Assembly (NCBI RefSeq): GCF_900102215.1 | Contig: NZ_FNBG01000003.1 | Location: 62,001-126,000, forward strand | Length of the DNA: 64,000 bases | Direction: 5' to 3' | DNA from: Fontibacillus panacisegetis | GTDB lineage: Bacteria > Bacillota > Bacilli > Paenibacillales > Paenibacillaceae | Shown here: positions 1 to 10,097 of the stretch, piece after piece | How positions within the stretch are numbered: position 1 is the stretch's first letter | Layout: every line of letters begins with the position of its first letter | The notes under the pieces: model-generated | Databases searched by the model: none | Told to the model about the DNA's origin: nothing | What the model saw: only the letters and a program-made list of their open reading frames with translations | Translations under genes and position numbers: made by a program

Positions 1-1029
1 CTTATCCCATGTATCAACCCTCTGCTGTTGTTCTTTGGTCAACAGTGTCTTGTACAAAGCAACTGCTTCGTTTGTACTCCGATCTATTAACCACAACGTT
101 CCATAGGGATGTGCTTTCACAAGTAAATAGTCATCAAATACCGCCTCGACGTTAAAAGTATTCTCATCTAAATTGGTTAACTTAGCTAAGTCAAAGCTTT
201 TATTGATTGAACCATTTGGATTTACAAATATTACAGTTGAACCATCTCGCATGATAACTTCCCCGTTGTGCTCAACTTGGTTACTATCAACTATACCATC
301 AAAATATCTTACCAATGCTGTTTTAACTATTTTTGAATCATGAATCAATATTTGATAATGATCTCTCAACGCTAATGTAGTGCCGCCATGCCTAGTTATG
401 TTAAACAAATAAGTATCAGGATCAATAAGAGTTATTGAACTGTATAGAGGGCTAATACCTTCAATTTTGAATGTTGTATCTCCCAACTTTGAAATCGATT
501 TATTATTGAATAAGGCATATACACTACCAGAGTGATTATCTAACCAGAAATATTCTCCATTAGAGGATGCGCTAGTAAGTTGTTCACCTGTGGTTACACT
601 AACCAAGGACTCTTTAGCATTCCATGAAACATCAATACCAAATGCAGTTACAGTGAAACGAAGTGGAACGTAAGTTACACCCTGCATAACAAAAGGAGGG
701 GAATCAAACGAAATAGCTTTGTCATTAACTTTAGCGCTCTTGGAGCCAATGTTCAGACTAATGGTTGTTTCTGGTCGTTGAATCGTAATCGTATTTGTTT
801 TCTTGTTCCATACAGTCACGCCTTGCAGAAGATCAGTGGTCTTTCTAAGCGGAAGATAAACTCTCCCCTCCTTAACGATAACTTTCACTTCTGGAAGGGA
901 ATTATCATTCCATATGACTTGAATAGGAGGTGCTACATCAGCATGTACTCCTTGCGAAAAAAAAGATGGCAAACAAAAAGCAACAAATAAGGTATATAAA
1001 ATCTTTTTCCACATTACAATCGCATCCAT
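1..1029 (-). CDS. Exported protein with copper-amine-oxidase-type stalk domain, 3' end cut by window
   Basis: The minus-strand frame is open from about 1029 to the left edge (343 codons with no stop), so the gene runs off the window. The N-terminus has a charged start (MWKKILY), a hydrophobic stretch and a likely signal cleavage near 'HAD'. Next comes a stalk-type domain (Cu_amine_oxidN1) with its usual landmarks 'VYLPLRKTTDLLQG', 'TITIQ', and 'VTYVPLRFTVTAFGIDVSW'. The rest (about residues 130-343) is beta-rich and unrecognised. Two starts are possible, ATG at 1029 or ATG at 1014. The second is better placed behind a GGATG-like ribosome site. Such domains are typical of Paenibacillaceae surface proteins and are not enzymes. 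Function unknown. Confidence 0.8.
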   Translation of the reverse strand, partial: MDAIVMWKKILYTLFVAFCLPSFFSQGVHADVAPPIQVIWNDNSLPEVKVIVKEGRVYLPLRKTTDLLQGVTVWNKKTNTITIQRPETTISLNIGSKSAKVNDKAISFDSPPFVMQGVTYVPLRFTVTAFGIDVSWNAKESLVSVTTGEQLTSASSNGEYFWLDNHSGSVYALFNNKSISKLGDTTFKIEGISPLYSSITLIDPDTYLFNITRHGGTTLALRDHYQILIHDSKIVKTALVRYFDGIVDSNQVEHNGEVIMRDGSTVIFVNPNGSINKSFDLAKLTNLDENTFNVEAVFDDYLLVKAHPYGTLWLIDRSTNEAVALYKTLLTKEQQQRVDTWDK

Positions 1030-1113
1030 TTCTATTGAATTTTATTACTACGACTAATCCATATAAACAAACGTTAAATTCTTACTTAAAGTTACATTAT
1101 ATGGATAATAAAA

Positions 1114-1139
1114 GAGAAGTTCATTAAATTGAACTTCTC
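1114..1139 (-). terminator. Intrinsic terminator of the repeat-protein gene
   Basis: A perfect 10-bp stem (GAGAAGTTCA / TGAACTTCTC) with a 6-nt loop, followed on the minus strand by TTTTATTA. It lies 20 bases past the stop codon of the gene at 1160-2323. Confidence 0.8.
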
Positions 1140-1159
1140 CCACTTTGGTTGGAATTCAT

Positions 1160-2323
1160 TTAAGGATTTGAAACAGTAATTGTTGCTGTACCAGTGCCAA
1201 CAGTAATAGTAGCGTAATCTGCTCCATCAGCTACTGGTGTTTTTGTAACACCATCAACATTTACTCCAGTAAATTTAGCATAGCTTTTACCTTTGACTGA
1301 ATCTGATCCTGCTATTGTTGCTAAAAGTTTCCATTTTGTTACTGACGAGACATTAGTTCCTGCTACTTCTACTATGGAAGTAAGGAATGTTTCTTTTTGA
1401 GAATAACAATTTACATCACTACATATTGCAGTACCTAATTGCGATAATCGTGTATTTCCATTTACATTTCTGTAAATGGTCATCGTTACATTCGAACCCA
1501 TTTTAAATCCATTTTGATCATTAACTACATTGTTAGAAGGTAGATGAGTACCAAAACCAAAAGTGTTATCAGCACTCCATTTTAAGTATGGTTTCCATTT
1601 AAATGTTCCATTATTATTCTTACTATATTGAAGCCCCATATCTGTTTCAATGGAAGCCCCCGACGACTTCATGCCACTGAATCCAGAGTAGATATAGGCT
1701 ATCCCCGTTTGCGTATTGCCCATTTGAGTAGTAGTAGGGAGTGTAACTGTACTGGTAATATAGTTCCCATTTCCAGCTATTTTGACTCTTCCACCAATTC
1801 CGTCTGGAAGGTAATTAGCTGAAAGAACATTAAATAAACCGATTTCTTGTGCATTAACTAATTCGTTATCTTGTGTATTAATAAAATCGTTATCTTGTGC
1901 ATTAACCAATTCGTTATCTTGTGCATTAACCAATTCGTTATCTTGTGTATTAATAAAATTATTATCTTGTGCATTAGATGTATCAACAGTGCTTTCGATA
2001 TCAAAAACTTGTAGAGTTTCCTCTTCATCAGGAGTCATTTCATAAAAATACCCCGTATCTCCCTCAATTAAAAAATAGTTGATAAGTTGATTAGTATCAT
2101 CAATCAGCTGTCTATTACTATGTTTATTATTTTCTTTAGTTTCTTTAGCTACTTCTCTGGATTGCTGAACAATTGAATCAATTTTTGATTGGCTAATAGT
2201 TTTTATAGACATATTTTTCACTTCTGGGCTGAGTGCTTCTTTTGCTTTTACAACATCAGTGGAACCTAGCAAACTAGTAGATAATAAAACCGTTAAATAG
2301 AACAAAATGAGAATCTTTTTCAA
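1160..2323 (-). CDS. Secreted protein of unknown function with an octapeptide tandem repeat
   Basis: 387 residues. The start MKKILILFYLTVLLSTSLLG is a clear signal peptide, with likely cleavage after 'VVKA'. Residues about 30-110 are charged and helical. Residues about 115-160 are an array of 8-residue units (NAQDNELV, NTQDNDFI and variants). The C-terminal 220 residues are beta-rich, with 'LPDGIGGRV', 'TSTVTLPTTTQMG' and 'GLQYSKNN'. That last segment recalls secreted YrpD-like Bacillus proteins, but this is from memory and unverified. It is monocistronic, with its own terminator. Coding use is AT-rich compared with the metabolic genes to the right, and the gene sits next to another exported protein, which fits an accessory surface or secreted factor. 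No catalytic motif seen. Confidence 0.75.
   Translation of the reverse strand: MKKILILFYLTVLLSTSLLGSTDVVKAKEALSPEVKNMSIKTISQSKIDSIVQQSREVAKETKENNKHSNRQLIDDTNQLINYFLIEGDTGYFYEMTPDEEETLQVFDIESTVDTSNAQDNNFINTQDNELVNAQDNELVNAQDNDFINTQDNELVNAQEIGLFNVLSANYLPDGIGGRVKIAGNGNYITSTVTLPTTTQMGNTQTGIAYIYSGFSGMKSSGASIETDMGLQYSKNNNGTFKWKPYLKWSADNTFGFGTHLPSNNVVNDQNGFKMGSNVTMTIYRNVNGNTRLSQLGTAICSDVNCYSQKETFLTSIVEVAGTNVSSVTKWKLLATIAGSDSVKGKSYAKFTGVNVDGVTKTPVADGADYATITVGTGTATITVSNP
1846..1976 (-). repeat. 24-bp in-frame tandem repeat coding for octapeptides
   Basis: Five full 24-base units start at 1846, 1870, 1894, 1918 and 1942, and a partial one starts at 1966. Each contains the core CTTGTG(C/T)ATTAA. Two unit types alternate, giving NAQDNELV and NTQDNDFI in the protein. 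Unit length is a multiple of three, so copy-number change would keep the frame. Confidence 0.9.
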
Positions 2324-3270
2324 TTTACCAACTTCTTTCCATGGGATATATTATAAATTATCCACACATTACCATGTTTGTCAATATATTAATATAGTTG
2401 CCAAATACCATTGACATTTCCACCTAAGGATTAGACATTTGAGTAATGTCGATAGATTTCTAAAGTGCATTTTTGGGGCAATCAAAAGTTCTCCTTCAGT
2501 ATGTCTAATTAAGTCTTTCCTCCTCTGTTATATTATTCTAAAATATAGTAGCGTTATATGTTTCATTACTTGAGCCAAACGTTCAGTTTGTGCTAGTGTA
2601 TCGTAAATTCCTTCTAATGAAATGTAAATTACAAAGTATAGTCACATGTTTGCGTTTTCTGCATCTTCACAATTTTCTTCATATCAAATTTCGTTCCATG
2701 AAAATGTTATATGTTAGATATGTAAGACATTCAAATTCTAAGAAAACATGAGCATTTAAGAGAAAAGTGATACTCCATAGAGGGAGGTTAAGATAGTCTC
2801 AAACTTATCCTATTTATGATAAATTTAGTAAATATTTAAGGTAATACTTTTGCTGAACTATATTGCAATAAACAACCTAGGAACAAATAAGGCTTGTAAT
2901 CGGTATTATTCATCCCGATCGAGTATCAGTGTAATATGTTTTCTTTGAACACAGTACTGCAAAAGGCATGTGCTTGAAACAAAACTGGTTAGAAAACTGG
3001 CTTGCAAATGAAAAAATTCATCAAGGACATTTACCTATGACGAATGCTTTTTGATTTTAGGACCGCAACAACTTCAGGCGAATAAATGACACACTTCACC
3101 CGTCGTGCAATAACAATTTAATATCAAATTTCCTTAGTAAATTGATTAAAAATAACTCGTTCACCAATATGATGAATAACTGAAGAGTCCAATACATAAC
3201 AAAAAGTTTGCGGTGTTTATTAGTAAGTATAAGATAACCACACGGCAATCTTATGAGTAAATAACAACCT
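2324..3270. other. Gene-poor intergenic stretch with a possible IS3 transposase scrap
   Basis: No credible ORF with a ribosome site. One plus-strand frame from 2911 to 3054 reads HPDRVSV, a stop, then FEHSTAKGMCLKQNWLENWL. This loosely matches the HSDRG...KGNCLDN...MEN region near the catalytic end of IS3-family orfB transposases. No inverted repeats or target duplications were found around it. The match is weak and rests on memory of the family motif. Confidence 0.35.
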
Positions 3271-4707
3271 TCATTCTCTTGCTCTGATTTGATCATAAAT
3301 GGCCTCATATTGCTGTGCTGAACGATCCCAGCTATAATCTCCGCTAAATGCATTTTTTACGATGTTTTTCCACACTTTAGGCTGATTGTAAAAAGAGGCA
3401 GCTCTACGCAGCGTATACATTAAATCATGCGCGTTGTAGTTTCGAAATGTAAAACCGTTACCCTCGCCTGTAATTTCGTTGTAGGAATGTACGGTATCAT
3501 TTAACCCTCCAGTCTCTCTAACGACAGGGATGCTTCCATAACGCAACGCCAATAGCTGACTGATTCCACATGGCTCAAATCTTGAAGGCATCAGGAACAT
3601 GTCGCTTCCAGCATAAAACCTGCGAGATAATCCTTCACTGAATTGAATGCGTACCGCCAATTTTTCGGGATGGCGATAAACCGCTTCTTTGAACCAATCC
3701 TCATACGCTCTGTCGCCTGTTCCTAAAATGATAAACTGGACATTGTCATAATAGAGCCATTCATCCATCATTCTGATCACAAGCTCCAAGCCTTTAGGCT
3801 CAACGAGACGTGTAACCATAGCTACAAGCGGTACATTAGATGTAACCGGCAATCCTAATTCAGCTTGAAGCAGAAGCTTATTTTCTCGTTTTTTCGGCAG
3901 ACTTGTCCTGTATCTTACCGATATATCCTGATCTGAGGCCGGATTATAAATCGATGTATCGATCCCGTTTACAATGCCGGATAACCGCCCTGCTAAGGAT
4001 CGTAGAAGACCATCCATTCCGTATCCGTAGTACTCGCTTCGAATTTCATTCGCATATGTAGGGCTAACGGTAGTTACATGATCGGCAAATACAAGCCCTG
4101 CCTTCATAAAGCTGACGTTGCCATTATATTCAACACCCTCGGAGGTAAAATAATCATGTGGCAAACTTAACAAATCACCCAGAACCTCGTACGGAAAAAC
4201 TCCTTGATATAGCAAATTATGAATCGTGAACACGGTGCGAATCTTCCTGTACTTTTCTTGATCCCGATAATGCTCACGCAGCAATAATGGAATCATCGCT
4301 GTGTGCCAGTCATGGCAGTGCAGTATATCAGGAATGAAATCAATGATAGGCAATATTTCAAGGATCGCCCGGTTCAAAAAAGCAAAACGTTCTCCGTCAT
4401 CCCAATGACCGTATACGCCATCGCGTCCAAAATAGTACTCATTATCGATAAAATATACAGGAATACCCTCATGATAAAGGAACTGAATCCCTCCGTATTG
4501 TATGCGCCAGCCTACTGGAACAACTGTTTCGGCTACAAGCTCAAGGTTACACAAATGGGCTCTGTTCATATCCTTGTATTTTGGCAGCACAATTCTAACG
4601 TCATGCCCTGCCTGCTTTAAAGCTTTGGGCAACGCACCAATAACATCAGCCAAACCTCCGGTCTTGATGAACGGTCCGACTTCTGCGGCAGCGAACAATA
4701 TTTTCAT
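3271..4707 (-). CDS. glgA: Glycogen synthase (ADP-glucose starch synthase)
   Basis: GT5 glycosyltransferase that adds glucose from ADP-glucose to the growing alpha-1,4-glucan. 478 residues, the normal bacterial length. The N-terminal ADP-glucose-binding motif KTGGLADV is at residues 16-23 after MKILFAAAEVGPF. Further GT5 landmarks are 'HCHDWHTAMIPLLL', 'TIHNLLYQGVF', 'GIVNGIDTSIYNP', and the C-terminal 'MPSRFEPCGISQLLALRYG' and 'VRETGGLNDTV'. It starts 14 bases after the glgB stop, so glgB-glgA form one transcription unit, with the partner glgC divergent. No strong terminator was seen downstream. Confidence 0.97.
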   Translation of the reverse strand: MKILFAAAEVGPFIKTGGLADVIGALPKALKQAGHDVRIVLPKYKDMNRAHLCNLELVAETVVPVGWRIQYGGIQFLYHEGIPVYFIDNEYYFGRDGVYGHWDDGERFAFLNRAILEILPIIDFIPDILHCHDWHTAMIPLLLREHYRDQEKYRKIRTVFTIHNLLYQGVFPYEVLGDLLSLPHDYFTSEGVEYNGNVSFMKAGLVFADHVTTVSPTYANEIRSEYYGYGMDGLLRSLAGRLSGIVNGIDTSIYNPASDQDISVRYRTSLPKKRENKLLLQAELGLPVTSNVPLVAMVTRLVEPKGLELVIRMMDEWLYYDNVQFIILGTGDRAYEDWFKEAVYRHPEKLAVRIQFSEGLSRRFYAGSDMFLMPSRFEPCGISQLLALRYGSIPVVRETGGLNDTVHSYNEITGEGNGFTFRNYNAHDLMYTLRRAASFYNQPKVWKNIVKNAFSGDYSWDRSAQQYEAIYDQIRARE

Positions 4708-4721
4708 GGAGTCGTTCTCCT

Positions 4722-6626
4722 TTATTTTTTCTTTGGTTCTCTTGTGATTTGCCAGATCGACATGCTTAATGGCGGTAAAGTTAATGTGAGGCTATGTGTT
4801 CGATTGTGCCAAGGGACTTTTTCAGCTTTCACAATATATTTCTCTTCACCTTGACCTCCAAAGACCTGGGCATCACTATTGAAAATTCTTGAATAAACAC
4901 CACGCTTTGGAACCCCTATTCGATAGTTTTCCCTAATTTCCGGTTGAAAATTGATTATAATGAACAATGTATCGCTTATTTTTTTTCCTTTACGTAAATA
5001 ACAAATTACACTCTGCGAATTATCGTCCGGATTTATCCATTCATACCCCTTGAATTCATGATCCAACTCCCAGAGAGCCGGCTGCTGTTTATAGAAATGA
5101 TTGAGCGCTGCTGTGTATGTCTGCATCTTTCGATGGCTATCGTAATCGAGCAAAAGCCAATCCAGTTCGTGCTGATCTCTCCACTCTATAAATTGGCCGA
5201 ATTCACCTCCCATAAACATCAGCTTTTTCCCCGGAAAAGTGATCTGATAACCGATGAGCAGTCGTAATCCGGCAAATTTTTGTTCATAAGTGCCAGGCAT
5301 TTTATCCAGAAGCGATTTTTTACCATGAACTACCTCATCATGAGATAACGGAAGTGTAAAATTTTCTGAATAAGCGTAGCAAATCGGGAATGTTAGCAGA
5401 TTATGATGTCCAGGCCGATCCCGAAACGGTGTCTCAATGTATGCCAATGTATCGTTCATCCAGCCCATATTCCATTTGTAGTTAAACCCTAATCCGCCTT
5501 GTTCGACAGGAGCTGATACTAGCGGCCATGCGCTTGATTCCTCGGCCATCATAAGTGCATTCGGGAAGTATTGAAATACAACCTGATTTAATTGCTGAAG
5601 AAAAGCGATGGCCTCCAGATTCTCTACACCGCCATGATGATTTCGCCTAAACCTCCCTTCTTCTTTTTCAAAATCAAGCCGAAGCATGCTTGTCACCGCA
5701 TCAATTCGAAGTCCATCAAAATGATATTGATCCAGCCAGTATATTGCATTGGAGATAAGGAATGATCGAACCTCCGGCTTGTCAAAATCAAAGCTTAACG
5801 TTCCCCAGCCCGGCTTGTCAGCCTTTTGATGATCACTGTATTCAAATAAAGGAGTTCCGTCGAATAACCTCAAACCATGAGCATCCCTCGTAAAATGTCC
5901 AGGAACCCAATCCAGCAAAACCCCGATTCCAGCCATGTGACAACAATCTACAAAGTACATCAAATCCATTGGTTCTCCATACCGGCTTGTCGGGGCAAAA
6001 TAACCTGTAATTTGATATCCCCACGATAAATCATAAGGATGCTCACATAGGGGCATAATTTCAATATGAGTGTATCCCATCTGTACCACATAAGGGATTA
6101 GGAGGTCGGCCATTTCACGGTAGCTGTAGTAAGATCCGTCTTCTTTTTGCTTCCAGGTACCGAAATGCAGTTCATAAATGTTTAGTGGTTTCTGGTAAGG
6201 GGCACATTTCCCCGCAAGCCATGATGAATCATGCCATTGATAACCTTCTATCGACTTCACAATCGAAGCGGTCGCGGGTCGAACTTCTGCATAGAAAGCA
6301 TACGGATCGGATTTTAAGAAAATGCTGCCATCCTGAGCAGTCACTTCATATTTGTAAAAACTGCCTTCGTGTACATTCGGAAAAAAGCGACTCCAAATTC
6401 CCGAATCGGGAACCTTATATAATAAATCGTTCTCTCCTCTCCATCCGTTCCAATCGGACGCTATGGAGACTTGACGCGCATTCGGAGCCCATACCGTAAA
6501 TCGTACACCCTGCACACCGTTTTCTTCACATAGGTGGGACCCCAGCGTCCGGTAGCTGTGGAATAGTGTTCCCTGGTGAAACAGGTAAATATCTGTTTGC
6601 GATACAACATTCAAATTTGGATTCAT
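4722..6626 (-). CDS. glgB: 1,4-alpha-glucan branching enzyme
   Basis: GH13 enzyme that makes alpha-1,6 branches in glycogen. 634 residues, close to family length. An N-terminal CBM48 module carries 'GVRFTVWAPNARQVS' (about residues 40-55). The barrel motifs are 'DWVPGHF', 'GLRIDAVTSML' (nucleophile Asp), 'MAEESSAWP' (acid/base Glu) and 'LPLSHDEVVHGKKSL'. The ATG at 6626 follows AGGTGATGAG. First gene of the glgBA unit, 198 bases from the divergent glgC, so the shared spacer probably holds both promoters. Confidence 0.97.
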   Translation of the reverse strand: MNPNLNVVSQTDIYLFHQGTLFHSYRTLGSHLCEENGVQGVRFTVWAPNARQVSIASDWNGWRGENDLLYKVPDSGIWSRFFPNVHEGSFYKYEVTAQDGSIFLKSDPYAFYAEVRPATASIVKSIEGYQWHDSSWLAGKCAPYQKPLNIYELHFGTWKQKEDGSYYSYREMADLLIPYVVQMGYTHIEIMPLCEHPYDLSWGYQITGYFAPTSRYGEPMDLMYFVDCCHMAGIGVLLDWVPGHFTRDAHGLRLFDGTPLFEYSDHQKADKPGWGTLSFDFDKPEVRSFLISNAIYWLDQYHFDGLRIDAVTSMLRLDFEKEEGRFRRNHHGGVENLEAIAFLQQLNQVVFQYFPNALMMAEESSAWPLVSAPVEQGGLGFNYKWNMGWMNDTLAYIETPFRDRPGHHNLLTFPICYAYSENFTLPLSHDEVVHGKKSLLDKMPGTYEQKFAGLRLLIGYQITFPGKKLMFMGGEFGQFIEWRDQHELDWLLLDYDSHRKMQTYTAALNHFYKQQPALWELDHEFKGYEWINPDDNSQSVICYLRKGKKISDTLFIIINFQPEIRENYRIGVPKRGVYSRIFNSDAQVFGGQGEEKYIVKAEKVPWHNRTHSLTLTLPPLSMSIWQITREPKKK

Positions 6627-6824
6627 TAGCTCTCATCACCTGCTCTTTTTTTACTCTTAGTTCTATTCCACTACTTACACATAATTTCCAATTAAGATTA
6701 TAATTTAGCATTTTGAAAAAAATTAATGTAATATTTTCTTCCGTTTTTCATATTTTTAATTTCAACCACATGATCTAGTTTATGTAAGAACTGCCCAGAC
6801 AAAACCACACGGAGGGGAAAACAG

Positions 6825-8012
6825 ATGATTAAAAAAAACTGTATTGCAATGTTACTGGCAGGAGGAGAAGGCCGCAGATTATCACCCTTAACATCGAAGC
6901 TGGCAAAGCCAGCGGTTCCTTTTGGCGGTCATTATCGTATTATCGATTTTCCTCTCAGCAACTGTGTCAATTCAGGAATCGATACGATCGGTGTACTAAC
7001 ACAATACGAAGCGGAATCACTTCATGATCATATCGGCGACGGAGATGCGTGGAAGCTCCCTCGATCAAATACGGGTGGTATTTCCCTCCTACCTGCATAT
7101 GATACGGGCTCTCCAGAATATGCTGGAACAGCGGACGCCATTTTTAAAAATATTGATTTTGTCGATGGGCATAATCCTGAAAACGTACTTATTTTGTCTG
7201 GTGATCATATTTACCACATGGATTATCGAGACATGCTGCAATCTCATATATTGTCTGGAGCAAGTGCAACAATTTCGGTCATGCCTGTGCCTTGGGAGGA
7301 AGCGCATCGATTCGGCGTAATGTCCAAGGATGAAAAATCACGTATTACAGAATTTGCCGAAAAACCGAAGGAGCCTAAAAGCAATTTGGCCTCTATGGGC
7401 ATTTATTTATTTAAATGGGATTTTCTTAAACAGCATTTACTTGAGGATTCTTTAGATGCCAATTCGAGCCATGATTTCGGTAAAAATGTTATCCCGGCTA
7501 TGCTGGAGGCGAATCATCGACTCCATGCTTACGAATTCAAAGGTTATTGGCGTGACGTTGGAACAGTCCACAGCTTATGGGAAGCTCACATGGATCTGTT
7601 ATCAGGGGATACTGGTTGGAAATTAATAAATGAAAAGTGGCCAATGTATACGAGTGGTCAATATAGAGGAAATGACTCATTAAGTCTTGAGCAATCCGAT
7701 TTGCAAGGTTATGCAGAGCGATCAGTCATTTTTGGAGGAACAGAAATCGGGCGATATACAAAAATTAAGGATAGCGTCATTATGCCTAACGTAACGATCG
7801 GCCGGAATGTACACATTGAAAGGGCAATTATCGGTGAAGGTGCAGTTATCAAGGACGGGGCGGTCATCAAAGGAACTGGTCACGATATCTTCGTAGTTGG
7901 ACCAAACGAGACGGTTGCTTCCAAGCCAGCGGTTCTTCCGCAGCCTTCCAGATTGCTTAAGGAAGTATACGATACCGCTAATCGACTGCTTGCTGAAGGA
8001 CTGTCATCTTGA
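6825..8012 (+). CDS. glgC: Glucose-1-phosphate adenylyltransferase (ADP-glucose pyrophosphorylase)
   Basis: Makes ADP-glucose from ATP and glucose-1-phosphate, the regulated first step of glycogen synthesis. 395 residues. The N-terminal nucleotidyltransferase motif '[14 protein letters not shown]' is at about 11-24, with 'KPAVPFGG' and '[14 protein letters not shown]'. The catalytic part has '[10 protein letters not shown]' and 'GYWRDVGTV'. The C-terminal left-handed beta-helix has hexapeptide-like repeats ('[24 protein letters not shown]'). The ribosome site CGGAGGGG is well spaced. Divergent from glgBA. No GlgD-like second subunit is present nearby. Confidence 0.97.
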   Translation: MIKKNCIAMLLAGGEGRRLSPLTSKLAKPAVPFGGHYRIIDFPLSNCVNSGIDTIGVLTQYEAESLHDHIGDGDAWKLPRSNTGGISLLPAYDTGSPEYAGTADAIFKNIDFVDGHNPENVLILSGDHIYHMDYRDMLQSHILSGASATISVMPVPWEEAHRFGVMSKDEKSRITEFAEKPKEPKSNLASMGIYLFKWDFLKQHLLEDSLDANSSHDFGKNVIPAMLEANHRLHAYEFKGYWRDVGTVHSLWEAHMDLLSGDTGWKLINEKWPMYTSGQYRGNDSLSLEQSDLQGYAERSVIFGGTEIGRYTKIKDSVIMPNVTIGRNVHIERAIIGEGAVIKDGAVIKGTGHDIFVVGPNETVASKPAVLPQPSRLLKEVYDTANRLLAEGLSS

Positions 8013-8054
8013 AGAGCAGTTAACATAAATCCTCATACGTTTCCATAACTAAAG

Positions 8055-8098
8055 AGGTTCTTCCCAGGATAAAAGTAATAGCAGCCTGTGAAGAACCC
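8055..8098. terminator. Probable bidirectional terminator between glgC and the GNAT gene
   Basis: Inverted repeat GGTTCTTC-C-CAGG / CCTG-T-GAAGAACC (12 bp with one mismatch) between two convergent genes. There is no strong T-run on either side, so the call rests on position and stem only. Confidence 0.5.
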
Positions 8099-8125
8099 CT
8101 TCGAATGTTATATATCATTTATTAC

Positions 8126-8668
8126 TTAGAGCTGATTATACAATTTTGAGTTCATTTCATACAGAACATAATGACGATCACCTTTTTGTCCCTTACCTTT
8201 GGGCTCAAAGCCCAGCTTCTGGTAGAGCGAATTCAGCTTGTCGTTTTGCGCTGCGGTATCCAGTCTCAGCCCTTTGCGATTTTGCTCTTTACTACGTCTG
8301 GCAGCCCAATAAATGATCTCTTTACTCAGGTTCTTCCCTCGATAAGAGGTACGAAGAGTCAGTCGATGCAAATAGCTGTAGCCGGGTTCATTCAGGTGTC
8401 CCCAATATCCGGGATCATCATCCTGTATCGTACACATGCCAACCGCCTCATGATTACTGCATAGTATATAAATGTCACGGCTATTAAAATAGGACTGAAC
8501 TTCCTCCACAGTAAATTGCTCCGGCTTCCATTGCTGAAAGCTTAGAGTACCCATCCAGGATGCAGCTTCAATCAGCAAGGAGCGGATCAGGTCAAAATCA
8601 TTGGAGTTTGCCTGACGTATTTGAAATAGTCCTGCTTCGCAAGAAATTTGATCCAAGTAGTTATCCAT
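8126..8668 (-). CDS. GNAT-family N-acetyltransferase
   Basis: About 180 residues with a GNAT fold: 'IRQANSNDFDLIRSLL' at the start, 'RLTLRTSYRGKNLSKEIIYWA' as the acetyl-CoA-binding motif A, and 'LRLDTAAQNDKLNSLYQKLGFEPKG' as the C-terminal motif. I chose ATG 8668 because it overlaps the sensor-kinase stop (ATGGATAA) and has GAGGTG upstream. A start at 8692 would sit too close to its AAGG. It is the last gene of the ABC-lipoprotein-regulator-kinase operon. The substrate is unknown. Confidence 0.85.
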   Translation of the reverse strand: MDNYLDQISCEAGLFQIRQANSNDFDLIRSLLIEAASWMGTLSFQQWKPEQFTVEEVQSYFNSRDIYILCSNHEAVGMCTIQDDDPGYWGHLNEPGYSYLHRLTLRTSYRGKNLSKEIIYWAARRSKEQNRKGLRLDTAAQNDKLNSLYQKLGFEPKGKGQKGDRHYVLYEMNSKLYNQL

Positions 8669-10097
8669 CTGGACTGGACACCTCGCCCTCATCCTTGATC
8701 TCGTGAATAGGCAGCATAACGGAAACGGTTGTACCTACACCAAGCTCACTATGAATGTCCATTTGACCATGATGCAGCTCAACAAGTTGTTGACTAATCG
8801 CCAGGCCAAGCCCTGTTCCACCGCCTTGGTGATTAACCTGAAAGAAGCGATCCTTCACCTTGTTCAGATGCTCATGACTTATTCCTATCCCGCTATCTAC
8901 TACTTCCACAAGCACTTGCGTGTCCGATTGTTGCTTGATCACAAAATGAATCCAGCTATTTTCAGCAGAAAATTTAATCGCATTATCGACAAGATTAAGA
9001 AATACCTGTTTCAGTCGATTTCCATCACCATTGACGTAAATTCCCCGCTCAATATGGTCGTCCAGTTTGATCTGAATCCCTTTTTGCTCCGCTTTCGCCC
9101 AAACATTAAGCATAGTTTCCTGAAGAATTTCCTTCAAATTCACTACTGTGATGACGAGCTTCATCTCATTCTGCTGGAGCTTGGAGAAATCGAGCATTTC
9201 CTCAACAAGACCTATTAAGCGATCGGTTTCTTTTGCAATAATGCCCATACCAAGCTCTGTCTCTTCAGGATCAAATCCACCTAGCTTAAGCGTCTCGCTC
9301 CAGCCCTTAATTCCAGTTAGTGGTGTGCGAAGCTCGTGCGAAATCGAGGAAATAAAATCATCTTTAATCTGATTGCTTCTCACAATTTCTTGAGCCATAT
9401 AATTTAGCGTGGCAGCGAGTTCACCAAGCTCGTATTTGTAATTTCCCTTAATTCTGACATCAAACTTCCCTTTTGCCATCTGGGCAGATACCGCACGGAT
9501 ATTGTTAATGGGCTTAACTATCGAGTTGGCGAGCCCGATACTAAACAAGGTTACTAATGCCAACACCGCTCCCGCTACGCCCACAGAAACCAACGTCAGA
9601 TTCATCAGCTTAGAGTTTACCGACTCTAATGAGGTTAAATACCTGACGATATAGCGGGTTTCTCCCCTCACCTGAAGAGGCGTGGACACAGCCATAACAG
9701 TTTCGCCCGTAGAAGTCTGTCTCCCGATCCATGTACCAACATTACCGGCAGCAGCTTGAGGTACATCGCTAGTCTGAATCGCTTTATCAGCCTGGAAACC
9801 GCTACTGCTTGCCTGCACTTCACCTTTATTGTTCAGGATCAGCAATTCCGTGTTATCCAGCTCAAAGGTACGCAGCATTTCTGTGAAATAATCCGGGTCC
9901 CGTTCTGCATTAAGCCTGACAAATTTTTGAAAATAATCAGATGCCCATGTGGAATGAACATACATATGATTTTTAATCGTGTCGTAGTAATACATCCGAA
10001 TCGCCAAGGAGAAGATCACCTCGACCATAAAGAGTGTTACAAACACTACGATAAAATAATGTAAAACAATTTGCCGGCCTATCCCTCTTTTGATCAT
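8661..10097 (-). CDS. Sensor histidine kinase of a two-component system
   Basis: About 478 residues. Transmembrane segment about 11-33, extracytoplasmic sensor domain about 35-165 (Cache/PAS-like, 'TELLILNNKGEVQ'), second transmembrane segment about 168-190, HAMP ('SIVKPINNIRAVSAQMAKG'), HisKA with 'SSISHELRTPLTGIKGWSE' containing the phospho-accepting His, and HATPase with 'NLVDNAIKFS', 'DSGIGI' and 'GGGTGLGLAISQQLV'. I chose ATG 10097, whose ATGA overlaps the regulator's stop, over 10115. Cognate partner of the upstream regulator. The signal is unknown, but the co-transcribed lipoprotein may take part in sensing. Confidence 0.93.
   Translation of the reverse strand: MIKRGIGRQIVLHYFIVVFVTLFMVEVIFSLAIRMYYYDTIKNHMYVHSTWASDYFQKFVRLNAERDPDYFTEMLRTFELDNTELLILNNKGEVQASSSGFQADKAIQTSDVPQAAAGNVGTWIGRQTSTGETVMAVSTPLQVRGETRYIVRYLTSLESVNSKLMNLTLVSVGVAGAVLALVTLFSIGLANSIVKPINNIRAVSAQMAKGKFDVRIKGNYKYELGELAATLNYMAQEIVRSNQIKDDFISSISHELRTPLTGIKGWSETLKLGGFDPEETELGMGIIAKETDRLIGLVEEMLDFSKLQQNEMKLVITVVNLKEILQETMLNVWAKAEQKGIQIKLDDHIERGIYVNGDGNRLKQVFLNLVDNAIKFSAENSWIHFVIKQQSDTQVLVEVVDSGIGISHEHLNKVKDRFFQVNHQGGGTGLGLAISQQLVELHHGQMDIHSELGVGTTVSVMLPIHEIKDEGEVSSPDG

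Noticed and set aside
3096-3353. Minus-strand ORF of 85 codons overlapping the glgA 3' end
   Set aside because: Shares bases with glgA in another frame and has no ribosome site or family resemblance.
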